Shown here: positions 41,793 through 49,846 of the stretch, in pieces
How positions within the stretch are numbered: position 1 is the first letter of the stretch
How the letters are laid out: each line of letters opens with the position of its first letter
DNA from: a bacterium
GTDB taxonomy: Bacteria > Patescibacteriota > Saccharimonadia > Saccharimonadales > Saccharimonadaceae
Reading direction: 5' to 3'
Assembly: GCA_004561445.1 (NCBI GenBank)
Contig: SFVX01000001.1
Coordinates: 1 to 64,000 of the forward strand
Length of the DNA: 64,000 bases
Made by a program: the position numbers and the translations under genes
The notes under the pieces: generated by a model
The model's input: only the letters and a program-made list of their open reading frames with translations
Database searches by the model: none
Told to the model about the DNA's origin: nothing

Positions 41793-42140
41793 TTAAGCTT
41801 CTTCGGCGGTCTCTTCAGCTTCTTCTTTTGGCTGATTTTTGCGAAGTTTGTCGGCGTGTTTAGCGACAGCGTGCTTTTCATTGTAGGCTTTGACCCATTT
41901 TGGCATTTCGATACCTTGATTGGTCAAGATGCGAACAACGCGAGAGCTTGGCTGGGCGCCGTTGCTTAGATATTTATTAACCAATTCTTTGTCGATGACA
42001 GTAGCTTTGGTATGTGGGTTGTAGCTGCCGACCTGAGCGACAATACGACCCGAAAGAGGGTGACGTTGCGCTTCTTGGACGACTATCCTGTAAAGAGGCA
42101 AATCTTTACGGCCATTACGCTGTAAGCGAATCGCAAGCAT
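41793..42140 (-). CDS. rpsP: 30S ribosomal protein bS16
   Basis: 115 residues: MLAIRLQRNGRKDLPLYRIV, VGSYNPHTKA and the W-x(4)-(G/A)AQPS-type LSNGAQPSSRVVRILTNQG. It extends about 30 residues beyond the compact S16 fold with an acidic tail. AAAGGAG before the ATG; promoter at 42171-42199. Confidence 0.97.
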   Translation of the reverse strand: MLAIRLQRNGRKDLPLYRIVVQEAQRHPLSGRIVAQVGSYNPHTKATVIDKELVNKYLSNGAQPSSRVVRILTNQGIEMPKWVKAYNEKHAVAKHADKLRKNQPKEEAEETAEEA

Positions 42141-42170
42141 AATTCTCCTTTAAATTAATTAACTCTACTA

Positions 42171-42199
42171 ATTATAGCAAATTTTGCCGAAAAAATCAA
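42171..42199 (-). promoter_or_regulatory. rpsP promoter
   Basis: Minus strand TTGATT (42194-42199), 17-bp spacer, TATAAT (42171-42176) with TGC extension; leader about 25-30 nt with a Shine-Dalgarno. The -35 lies only 3 bp before the glgB stop. Confidence 0.75.
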
Positions 42200-42202
42200 G
42201 TA

Positions 42203-44185
42203 TTAGTCGCTTTCTCTCGAGAAAACCAGCCCCGAACGGCTCGGCAAATAAACTTTGAAGCCAGTTTTATCTTCCCAGCGGAAAGAGTCATAAGTTTGCG
42301 CTGAGCAACGTCCATGTCCGCCAAATTCCTTATCATCAGTCGAGAACTCGAGCTTCCATTTGCCAGCATCGGCCGGAATATGGTAACCCTCGTAGGATCT
42401 TTTAGTATCAAAATTAAAGGCGAAAATCTTGCCTCGGCGTTTATAGATGAGAACTTTATCTTTTTGGCTAACCCAGAGATTTTCAGGAGTCCCAGCGAGG
42501 ATGTGATTTTCCTTAACAAAGTTAATCATCTTGGCATCAAAATTATTCAAATCCTCAAAGCGAAGTTTTGGATCGTCTACCAAATGCCATTGTCTGCGAC
42601 AATATTGATAACTCCAGTTGTTACCCTCACGTGGAAAATCTATCCACTCAGGGTGGCCGAATTCGTTGCCCATAAAGTTGAGATAGCCGTCGCCGCCGGC
42701 CGTCAAAGTGAGAAGGCGGATCATTTTATGAAGCGCTACGCCACGGTCGATGACAAGGTTTTGCTTTTTCTTCTCCATACCATAATACATTTCCTTGTCG
42801 CAGAGACGGAACATGACGGTTTTGTCGCCAACAAGCGCCTGATCGTGTGATTCGACGTAACCAATAACTTTTTCGCCTGGACGGCGCGAGGTGAGCTCAT
42901 ACCAAATATTCCAGATATCCCAGTCTTCATCTTTTTTCTCTTTGAGAGTCTTAATCCAGAAATCTGGCTCGCCCATCGCCATGCGATAATCAAAACCAAT
43001 ACCGCCGTCCGCGATTGGCAGTGCAAGCCCTGGCATAGCAGAAGTATCCTCGGCAATGGTAATTGCATCAGAATCTAGCTCATGAACCAATTCATTGGCT
43101 AGTTGCAAATACGTTACTGCGTCGGTATTAGTATTAAGCGAGAAGTATTTCTTGTAGTTATCAAAATCTTGGCCGAGACCGTGATTGTGATAAAGCATAG
43201 AAGTAACACCATCAAAACGGAAGCCGTCAAAATGGTACTCCTCCATCCAATAACGTAGATTAGATAAGAGAAAACGTAATACTTCCGGCTTAGCGTAATC
43301 AAAAAGACGTGTCCCCCATGCTGGATGATTGCCTTTTGCGCCATGCGGAGAGAACTGATAATCGGTGCCGTCAAATTCCGCAATTCCCTCACGAGTATTT
43401 TTTACCAAATGCGAATGCACAACATCAAGCAAGACCGCAATGCCGAGTTCATGTGCAGTATCAATGAGCTCACGCAAATCGTCCGGCGTACCAAAACGAC
43501 TTGAAGCCGCAAAGAAATTCGAGACCTGATAGCCAAAAGAACCGTAATACGGATGTTCGGCGATGGCCATGATTTGGATTGTATTATAGCCGAGCTTCGC
43601 AACGCGCGGCAGGACATTCTCCGTAAATTCCTTGTAAGTACCAACGCCAAATTTATCCTGGGCCATGCCGATATGACACTCATAAATCAGGAGTGGCTTT
43701 TGCGGATGAAAACTGCGCTTCTTCCAGTGATATTTTTTGTCGGGAATAAAAAGTTGCGCACACCACTGATGCGTTTCGGCATCTTGTACAACATAATCCG
43801 CGTAGACCGGAATGCGCTCGAGCGCCTTGCCATGACTATAAACTAAAGTCTGAATATTCTGGCCATTTTTGAGCGCATCTTTGCCAGGCAAAAAGATTTC
43901 AAAATCACCATTTTTGCGACGTTTCATGCGATGCGTAAAACGATCCCAGCCATTAAAGTCGCCAACTAAGTACATTTCGTCGGCGCCTGGGGCATTTTCG
44001 CGATAATACCAGCCACCGTCGGCCTGATGAAAGCCGTAGTATTTATGATTCTCAGAAATATCAAGCAAACTTTTTTTGGTGCCAAGCAAATTCTTGCGCA
44101 CGCGAGCGTAATTTTGCATGCGTAAGTCAATGTCACCCTCGAAATCTTTAAGATAAGGGTCAGCATCAATTAGTGAAAAACTCAT
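42203..44185 (-). CDS. glgB: 1,4-alpha-glucan branching enzyme (GH13)
   Basis: 660 residues. N-terminal CBM48-like domain (MYLVGDFNGWDRFTHRMK). The GH13 catalytic barrel has LLDVVHSHLVKN (region I), DGFRFDGVTSML with the nucleophile Asp (region II, about 320), TIAEDTSAMPGL with the acid/base Glu (region III, about 375) and GYVESHDQALVGDKT (region IV). NFMGNEFGHPEWIDFP matches the eukaryote-like GBE subgroup. It creates alpha-1,6 branches in glycogen. No glycogen synthase or ADP-glucose enzyme is in the window. TAAAAT 6 nt before the ATG predicts a leaderless mRNA. Confidence 0.95.
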   Translation of the reverse strand: MSFSLIDADPYLKDFEGDIDLRMQNYARVRKNLLGTKKSLLDISENHKYYGFHQADGGWYYRENAPGADEMYLVGDFNGWDRFTHRMKRRKNGDFEIFLPGKDALKNGQNIQTLVYSHGKALERIPVYADYVVQDAETHQWCAQLFIPDKKYHWKKRSFHPQKPLLIYECHIGMAQDKFGVGTYKEFTENVLPRVAKLGYNTIQIMAIAEHPYYGSFGYQVSNFFAASSRFGTPDDLRELIDTAHELGIAVLLDVVHSHLVKNTREGIAEFDGTDYQFSPHGAKGNHPAWGTRLFDYAKPEVLRFLLSNLRYWMEEYHFDGFRFDGVTSMLYHNHGLGQDFDNYKKYFSLNTNTDAVTYLQLANELVHELDSDAITIAEDTSAMPGLALPIADGGIGFDYRMAMGEPDFWIKTLKEKKDEDWDIWNIWYELTSRRPGEKVIGYVESHDQALVGDKTVMFRLCDKEMYYGMEKKKQNLVIDRGVALHKMIRLLTLTAGGDGYLNFMGNEFGHPEWIDFPREGNNWSYQYCRRQWHLVDDPKLRFEDLNNFDAKMINFVKENHILAGTPENLWVSQKDKVLIYKRRGKIFAFNFDTKRSYEGYHIPADAGKWKLEFSTDDKEFGGHGRCSAQTYDSFRWEDKTGFKVYLPSRSGLVFSRESD

Positions 44186-44206
44186 ATGCTTATTTTAGCA
44201 TTTTTA

Positions 44207-44962
44207 CTACTTGCCTTGGCGGATTTTGGAATATTTGTTTTTAGTTTCTTCAGGATGAGATTTCTTATAGTTACGGATCGCCTCAGAAGCGGCTTTAACC
44301 TGCGCCTCTTGTTTGCTGTGTCCGACGCCAGTGCCCTTCAAGTGATTACCAATAAAAACGCCAAGCGTGAAGGTTTTGTCATGGTCTGGACCATCTTCCT
44401 TAATGACGCGATAGATTGGCGTTTCGCCGTCGATTTTTTGCGAGATTTCTTGCAAGTATGATTTTGCGTCGCGCCAAGACTCAGACTCCAAAATCTCATC
44501 AATGCGCGAGAGCGAGTTTTTGGTGATAAATTTTTCGGCGCAAGCATAACCTTGATCGACGTAAATTGCGCCAATAATAGCCTCATAGCAATCCGCCATG
44601 ATAACATGACGAGCACGATCACTGCCGTTTTGCTCACCTTTGCTAAGGCGAATAAGCGGCTCAAAACCGAGATGCTCGCTAACAACAGCATTTGCCTCGG
44701 TATTTACAAGCGCAGCGCGCCAAGAAGTCATGATGCCCTCTGGCTCGTCGTAGTTGCGATACAAAAAGTCAGAAGTCACCAGCTCTAGCACGGCATCGCC
44801 TAAAAACTCGAGGCGTTCGTTGTGCTCTGGAGCGATTTTACGATGTTCATTAACGTAAGATCGGTGCGTCAATGCGTCGATAAATAACTGAATATTATTA
44901 AAATCGATACCGAGTTTTTCTTTGGCGAAATCTCGATATTCGTCAAGTTGTTCTTTATTCAT
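44207..44962 (-). CDS. rnc: Ribonuclease III
   Basis: 251 residues. The RNase III signature HNERLEFLGDAVLELV is followed by the second metal site (DCYEAIIGAIYVDQGY). A dsRNA-binding domain at about 160-235 (DGPDHDKTFTLGVFIGNH, SKQEAQVKAASEAIRN) and a basic tail complete it. It processes rRNA precursors and double-stranded RNA. It ends 21 bp before glgB on the same strand. Confidence 0.97.
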   Translation of the reverse strand: MNKEQLDEYRDFAKEKLGIDFNNIQLFIDALTHRSYVNEHRKIAPEHNERLEFLGDAVLELVTSDFLYRNYDEPEGIMTSWRAALVNTEANAVVSEHLGFEPLIRLSKGEQNGSDRARHVIMADCYEAIIGAIYVDQGYACAEKFITKNSLSRIDEILESESWRDAKSYLQEISQKIDGETPIYRVIKEDGPDHDKTFTLGVFIGNHLKGTGVGHSKQEAQVKAASEAIRNYKKSHPEETKNKYSKIRQGK

Positions 44963-44992
44963 TTCTCTATAATTTTACCATAATAATTAAAC

Positions 44993-45026
44993 CAAAAGCC
45001 TAGCTTTGAGTAAGCTAGGCTTTTAG
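44993..45026 (-). terminator. Terminator of the rpmF-nusB-NUDIX operon
   Basis: AAAAGCCTAGC / GCTAGGCTTTT stem; the left side overlaps the NUDIX stop codon. Confidence 0.8.
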
Positions 45027-45736
45027 AATTCACCGTCACGAATCTTTTTCTTGGCAATTAGCATGAGTTTTTCGATGTCGGCATACTCGATAGCGTCGAG
45101 TGCATCGGCAAAGCTAAACCAACGAATTCCATTCATCCACTTCTCTTTGGTTGGATGCTCGGAATTATCGAGCGATTGCACAAGGTAAACTTGAGTTGTC
45201 ATTAGGACTAGTTTTTCAAGGCGGCGATATTTAAAGTGTATCTTTCCCAGCCAAGCTAGAACGTCAACGTTTTTGATGCCAGATTCTTCGCCAATTTCGC
45301 GGACGGCGGCCTGCTTGGCAGTCTCACCGGGTTCGATGTGGCCTTTCGGAATCGTCCAACGGTCTTTACTGTCTTGAATTAGCAAGATTTCAATGTCGCG
45401 CTGGTCTGGCGTCATGCGAAATACGATACCGCCAGCAGTAGGCTCACGCACAATTTCCTTGATTTCAGGTTTTTTGTGAAAGACTACTTGGCGAAGTTTA
45501 TCGAATTTTGGTTCTTTGTAGGTTTCCGTCGGCAGAGCTTCCGGAATTTTGTAGCCACCGCGACGACTCTTTGGCGTTTTTACACCTTTGGAGCTACGCG
45601 TACTACGGGTAGTCGGCTTCTTGGCCGATTTCGACTTTGGGGTCGGCTTCGACTGCGCTGCTACCTTACTCGTCCGAGCCGCTTGACGCTTCTGTTGTTG
45701 ATTGCGTCGCAGGGTCGGATTCTTTTGGTTCTGCAT
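45023..45736 (-). CDS. NUDIX hydrolase with basic N-terminal extension
   Basis: 237 residues from MQNQKNPTLRRNQQQK; a longer start would lie deeper inside nusB. The first 75 residues are Lys/Arg/Ser/Thr-rich and disordered, perhaps nucleic-acid-binding. The Nudix domain follows at about 95-230, with a complete box GHIEPGETAKQAAVREIGEE plus SG and upstream RWTIPKG. Substrate is likely a nucleoside polyphosphate such as 8-oxo-dGTP or Ap4A. It overlaps the nusB 3' end by 71 bp, which is unusual and could instead mean a start further down. Confidence 0.85.
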   Translation of the reverse strand: MQNQKNPTLRRNQQQKRQAARTSKVAAQSKPTPKSKSAKKPTTRSTRSSKGVKTPKSRRGGYKIPEALPTETYKEPKFDKLRQVVFHKKPEIKEIVREPTAGGIVFRMTPDQRDIEILLIQDSKDRWTIPKGHIEPGETAKQAAVREIGEESGIKNVDVLAWLGKIHFKYRRLEKLVLMTTQVYLVQSLDNSEHPTKEKWMNGIRWFSFADALDAIEYADIEKLMLIAKKKIRDGEF

Positions 45737-46181
45737 GCTGTGTTTGTTCCTCTCCCTGAATATTTCGGTAAGCAGTACCAAGCACGCCATTGATAAATTT
45801 AGAGGAATTATCTGAGCCAAAGGCTTTGGCGAGTTCTACTGCTTCATTGATAGCAACTTTCGGCGGAACGGAGTCTTTGCGGCGCGAAAGCTCAAAAAGG
45901 CCAATCCTTAGAACGTTGCGATCGATTGACGAAATGCTTGAAATTGGCCATTCAGGAGCCATCGGTTGCAACTCTTTATCGAGTGCTTCTCTTTCGTCAA
46001 AAACCCCACGAGTTAGGTCATGCACAAAATCCACATCACCTAGTGCTTTTTCGTAGGGTTCAATGTTTTTTGAGACAATACTATCGATATCGGCCGTTTT
46101 GTCGCCCGCCTTACTTCGGAATTCGTATTCGTACAAACTCTGAAGTGATATGATTCTACCGAGATGTCGATTGCTTGCCAC
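45666..46181 (-). CDS. nusB: Transcription antitermination factor NusB
   Basis: 171 residues. N-terminal MASNRHLGRIISLQSLYEYE; conserved helix VPPKVAINEAVELAKAFG followed by SDNSSKFINGVLGTAYR. It binds boxA RNA with NusE to support rRNA antitermination. The acidic Ser/Thr-rich tail of about 35 residues is encoded where the NUDIX gene overlaps. It begins just after rpmF (2 bp). Confidence 0.93.
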   Translation of the reverse strand: MASNRHLGRIISLQSLYEYEFRSKAGDKTADIDSIVSKNIEPYEKALGDVDFVHDLTRGVFDEREALDKELQPMAPEWPISSISSIDRNVLRIGLFELSRRKDSVPPKVAINEAVELAKAFGSDNSSKFINGVLGTAYRNIQGEEQTQHAEPKESDPATQSTTEASSGSDE

Positions 46182-46183
46182 GA

Positions 46184-46384
46184 TTAGTCCTCTTTCTTAT
46201 CGCATTTGCAAGGTTTGCATCCGCAGACTTTGCAGCTTTTTACCTTGAGATTTGGGGTAGTTTTTGCGGTTTCGAAAGCTTTGACAGGTGAATGACGATT
46301 CACACTGCGAGCGAGCTTCAAGCGCAAGTGGCTACGGCGTAGGCCGGTCTTACGAGGGCTGCTCTGTTTTTTCGGTTCAGGCAT
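46184..46384 (-). CDS. rpmF: 50S ribosomal protein bL32, with C-terminal Cys cluster
   Basis: 66 residues starting MPEPKKQSSPRKTGLRRSHL, which fits bL32. The usual two CxxC pairs are replaced by a compact cluster near the end (SCKVCGCKPCKCDKKED: five cysteines). AAGGAG precedes the ATG. It heads the rpmF-nusB-NUDIX operon. The L32 call rests on the N-terminal half and length. Confidence 0.75.
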   Translation of the reverse strand: MPEPKKQSSPRKTGLRRSHLRLKLARSVNRHSPVKAFETAKTTPNLKVKSCKVCGCKPCKCDKKED

Positions 46385-46485
46385 GTAAAAATGCTCCTTC
46401 TTTGATATTTACTTTGTCTCATATTTTACTATATCTTTTTAGCTTTTGCAAGGTGTTAGCGCGAATGTGCGCTAAATGAGTGTGC

Positions 46486-46491
46486 TAAAAT
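46486..46491 (+). promoter_or_regulatory. -10 of the sortase gene (leaderless start)
   Basis: TGTGCTAAAAT (extended -10, TAAAAT at 46486-46491) ends 6 nt before ATG 46498. Confidence 0.65.
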
Positions 46492-46497
46492 TGAGTC

Positions 46498-47340
46498 ATG
46501 GCAAAAGAAAAAATGCATATCCATAAAACAAAATCGCATATCAAGCTCACAATGGCAAAGATTATAGCACTTATTTGCGTAGTTGGAATCGCGATTTCTG
46601 GATATCATATTATCACTTGGCTTTTTGATGCAAAAAATACTCAGGAACAGACGGGCGAGATAAGTGAAAGCACAAATGTTGCTGAGCTCGACGACTCCGA
46701 TGCCGAGACGGCCGAATCGGACGAGCAGGAAGACAGCCCATATTGGCGATATCTTAAACAGAAATTAATTGACGTTGATCTAAATGCTCTACGCCAGCAA
46801 AATTCGGATACGAAGGCCTGGCTTCAAGTAACGGGTACGAATATTAATTATCCGGTAGTTCAAACAACAAATAATGAATATTATCTCAAACATTCTTTTG
46901 ATAAATCCTACAATAGTGCGGGCTGGGTATTCGCAGATTTTCGCAACAAATTAGATGGGACGGACCGCAATACAATTTTCTACGCACACGCGCGCTCAGA
47001 TGGCTCGATGTTTGGATCGCTGAAAAATATCCTTTCTAGCAGCTGGGTAAGTGATGATAATAACTTTACTGTGCGTACTGTAAACGATAGCGTGAGTGGG
47101 CTTTGGCAGGTATTTAGCGTCTATCACGTGCCAACAACTAGCGATTATATTCAAACGGATTTTCATAGCGATGCCGAATATCTTGAATGGCTGAATATGC
47201 TAAAAGCGCGAAGTTCCTATAAATTCAACGCAAATATGCAGGCAAGTGACAAAATTATTACCCTATCGACTTGCTATGGAGCAACTAATTCCGAGCGCGT
47301 CGTAATGCATGCCAGATTGATTAAGTGGCTTGAGCGCTAA
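46498..47340 (+). CDS. Class B sortase
   Basis: 280 residues. A basic N-terminus and one membrane helix (IIALICVVGIAISGYHII), then an acidic linker. The sortase domain has the class B features IFYAHARSDGSMFGSLKN with catalytic His (about 164), IITLSTCYGATNSERVVMHARL with catalytic Cys (about 259) and Arg. Sortases cut a C-terminal sorting signal and link the protein to the cell wall or build pili. No protein in this window ends in a visible sorting signal, so the substrate must be elsewhere or atypical. Confidence 0.93.
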   Translation: MAKEKMHIHKTKSHIKLTMAKIIALICVVGIAISGYHIITWLFDAKNTQEQTGEISESTNVAELDDSDAETAESDEQEDSPYWRYLKQKLIDVDLNALRQQNSDTKAWLQVTGTNINYPVVQTTNNEYYLKHSFDKSYNSAGWVFADFRNKLDGTDRNTIFYAHARSDGSMFGSLKNILSSSWVSDDNNFTVRTVNDSVSGLWQVFSVYHVPTTSDYIQTDFHSDAEYLEWLNMLKARSSYKFNANMQASDKIITLSTCYGATNSERVVMHARLIKWLER

Positions 47341-47344
47341 AACA

Positions 47345-47372
47345 AAAAAACACCTCTTTCGAGGTGTTTTTT
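47345..47372 (+). terminator. Bidirectional terminator between sortase and leuS
   Basis: AACACCTC / GAGGTGTT stem with loop TTTC and T-runs on both strands. Confidence 0.85.
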
Positions 47373-47373
47373 A

Positions 47374-49758
47374 TTACTTCACGACAATATTAACGAGGTG
47401 ATTCTTTGGAATCACGATAGTCTTGATGATTTCTTTGCCCTCAGTAAAGCTTTTAACTTTCTCGTCGGTTTTCGCGAGCGTCTCGAGCTTTTCCTTGTCT
47501 TCAGCGTCGTCGGCTGGAATCATGATTCGCGCACGAAGTTTGCCGTTAACTTGGACGACAAGCTCGACCTCGTCGGCGACTAGCGCATTAGCGTCATATT
47601 CTGGCCAGAGATCGCCTTCTTTCAATTCTTCGAGCATTTCGCAGGCAAGATGTGGTGCGAATGGCTTTAGCATCTTCGCAAGAACAGTCAAGTCTTCGTG
47701 GTTAGCACCCTGCTTATAAAGTGTGTTCACGAATTCCATCATGGCGGCCACGGCAGTGTTAAAATTGCTGCGATGAAGATCCTCGGTAACTTTTTTGATA
47801 ACTTTGTTGCGCTCGACAAGATTCTTGTCGTCTTTGTTTAACTCTTTTGCGAAAACAAGTGTCCAGCAGCGATTCAAGAAGCGATAAACGCCGCCAATCG
47901 CCTCAGTGCTCCAAGCCGCATCAAGATCGTATGGGCCAATAAAGAGCTCGTAAGTGCGAAGCGTATCGGCGCCATAACCTTGATTAATAACATCAAGCGG
48001 ATCGATAACGTTGCCTTTGCTCTTACTCATCTTCTTGCCATCTGGCGCATTGATGTAGCCGTTGTAGAGTAATTTCTTGATAGGCTCGCGGAAGTTTAGA
48101 TAACCTTCATCTGCAAAGAACTTGCACCAGAAGCGAACGTAAAGCAGGTGCGCTACAGCGTGATCGCCGCCACAGTAAATATCGACTGGCGCCCAGTGAT
48201 TAACTTTAGCTGGATCCCAGGCCTGTTTTTTATTGTGCGGATCAGTATAGCGCCAGAGATACCAGCTGCTACAAGCATAGCCATCAAGAGTATCAGTCTC
48301 GCGAGTCATCTCCTCGCCGTTAATCGTAACTTTCATAAATTCTTTGGATTTGGCGAGAGCGCTACGACCAGAGCTGTCCGGTTTATAATCGTCAATTTTC
48401 GGCAACATAACTGGAAGTTGGTCTTCCGGAATTGGATGCGCATTGCCATCTTTGTCGTAAGCGATCGGAATTGGTGCACCCCAGTAACGCTGGCGCGAAA
48501 TGAGCCAATCGCGCATGCGATAAGTAACCTTTTTCTCGCCAATGCCTTGTTGCTCGAGCCAAGCAATAATTTGTTCACGTGCATCCGAGCTTTGCTGGCC
48601 ATTAAATGCGCCAGAATTTACGAGCTCGCCTTCGCCATGATAGCACTTGTCATCATCTTTGGAACCGAGCGGTTTTTCGATAACTTTGATAATAGGTAGA
48701 TCAAATTTCTCAGCAAATTCATTATCGCGTTCGTCGTGAGCCGGGACGGCCATAATAGCGCCCGTGCCGTATCCACTTAGAACATAGTCGGCGACCCAAA
48801 TCGGAATCTCAGCGCCAGAGGCTGGATTAATCGCATAGCTACCAGTAAAGATACCAGTCTTTTCTTTATTTTCTTGACGTTCGATCTCGCTTTTCTTAAT
48901 GGAATCTGCGCAATATTTCTCGAGCGCATCTTTCGTGTCGGCAGTCGCAAGATCCTTAATGAGCGGATGCTCTGGAGCAAGCACCAAGAAAGTGGCGCCA
49001 AAGAGCGTATCTGGACGAGTCGTAAAGACGCGAATCTTAGCATCACTATTTTTAATGCAAAAGTCGAGCTCAGCACCTTCACTGCGGCCGATCCAGTTTT
49101 TCTGCATGGTTTTGATTTTTTCTGGCCAGTCGAGTGAGTCGATTTCTTCGAGAAGTTCATCGGCATAAGCGGTAATTTTGAAGAACCATTGTTTCATCTT
49201 CTTCTTCTCAACTTCATGGCCACAGCGCCAGCAATGACCATTTTCTACTTGCTCGTTTGCGAGTACAGTCTGATCAACTGGACACCACCACTGATAGCTT
49301 TCGGCCTGATAAGCGAGGCCTTTTTTATAGAGCTGAAGAAAACACCATTGAGTCCATTTATAATATTCGGGGTCGGAAGTATTGATTTCGCGCGACCAGT
49401 CGACAGCGTAGCCGAGACGCTTAGCCTGTTTGCGGAAATTATCAATATTAGTCTTCGTGACTTCTTGTGGCGAAATGCCGGTTTTGATGGCATAGTTTTC
49501 GGCCGGTAGACCAAAAGTATCGTAGCCAAACGGACGCAAAACATTCATGTCGTTTTGAGCATAAAAACGCGCAAGGCAGTCTACGATAGAAAAGTTGCGC
49601 ACATGTCCAACGTGGAGACCAGCACCAGAAGGATATGGGAACATTTCTGCTAAATATTTTTTTGGTCGAGGATCGTCATCCTTTGCAACAAAAGCCTGTT
49701 CATCTTCCCAGCGCTTTTGCCACTTTTCTTCGATTTTTAATGGATCATAATGGCTCAT
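47374..49758 (-). CDS. leuS: Leucyl-tRNA synthetase
   Basis: 794 residues from MSHYDPLKIEEKWQKRWE. The in-frame start 14 codons upstream is rejected because it lies on the far side of the promoter. HIGH motif as PSGAGLHVGHVRNF; CP1 editing domain with FTTRPDTLFGATFLVLAPEH and GTGAIMAVPAHDERD; KMSKS as DGKKMSKSKGNVIDP; C-terminal ValS/LeuS extension ending VIPKNHLVNIVVK. Cys residues of a zinc knuckle are present (WWCPVDQTV, CWRCG). TATAAT lies 9 nt before the ATG. Confidence 0.97.
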   Translation of the reverse strand: MSHYDPLKIEEKWQKRWEDEQAFVAKDDDPRPKKYLAEMFPYPSGAGLHVGHVRNFSIVDCLARFYAQNDMNVLRPFGYDTFGLPAENYAIKTGISPQEVTKTNIDNFRKQAKRLGYAVDWSREINTSDPEYYKWTQWCFLQLYKKGLAYQAESYQWWCPVDQTVLANEQVENGHCWRCGHEVEKKKMKQWFFKITAYADELLEEIDSLDWPEKIKTMQKNWIGRSEGAELDFCIKNSDAKIRVFTTRPDTLFGATFLVLAPEHPLIKDLATADTKDALEKYCADSIKKSEIERQENKEKTGIFTGSYAINPASGAEIPIWVADYVLSGYGTGAIMAVPAHDERDNEFAEKFDLPIIKVIEKPLGSKDDDKCYHGEGELVNSGAFNGQQSSDAREQIIAWLEQQGIGEKKVTYRMRDWLISRQRYWGAPIPIAYDKDGNAHPIPEDQLPVMLPKIDDYKPDSSGRSALAKSKEFMKVTINGEEMTRETDTLDGYACSSWYLWRYTDPHNKKQAWDPAKVNHWAPVDIYCGGDHAVAHLLYVRFWCKFFADEGYLNFREPIKKLLYNGYINAPDGKKMSKSKGNVIDPLDVINQGYGADTLRTYELFIGPYDLDAAWSTEAIGGVYRFLNRCWTLVFAKELNKDDKNLVERNKVIKKVTEDLHRSNFNTAVAAMMEFVNTLYKQGANHEDLTVLAKMLKPFAPHLACEMLEELKEGDLWPEYDANALVADEVELVVQVNGKLRARIMIPADDAEDKEKLETLAKTDEKVKSFTEGKEIIKTIVIPKNHLVNIVVK

Positions 49759-49846
49759 AATTTCTATATTATAATACATTCGACAGATAGCGTAAAACAC
49801 TCGCGCTTATTATGCATTTTAAAAATTGGTAGTGTATAATAGACAT

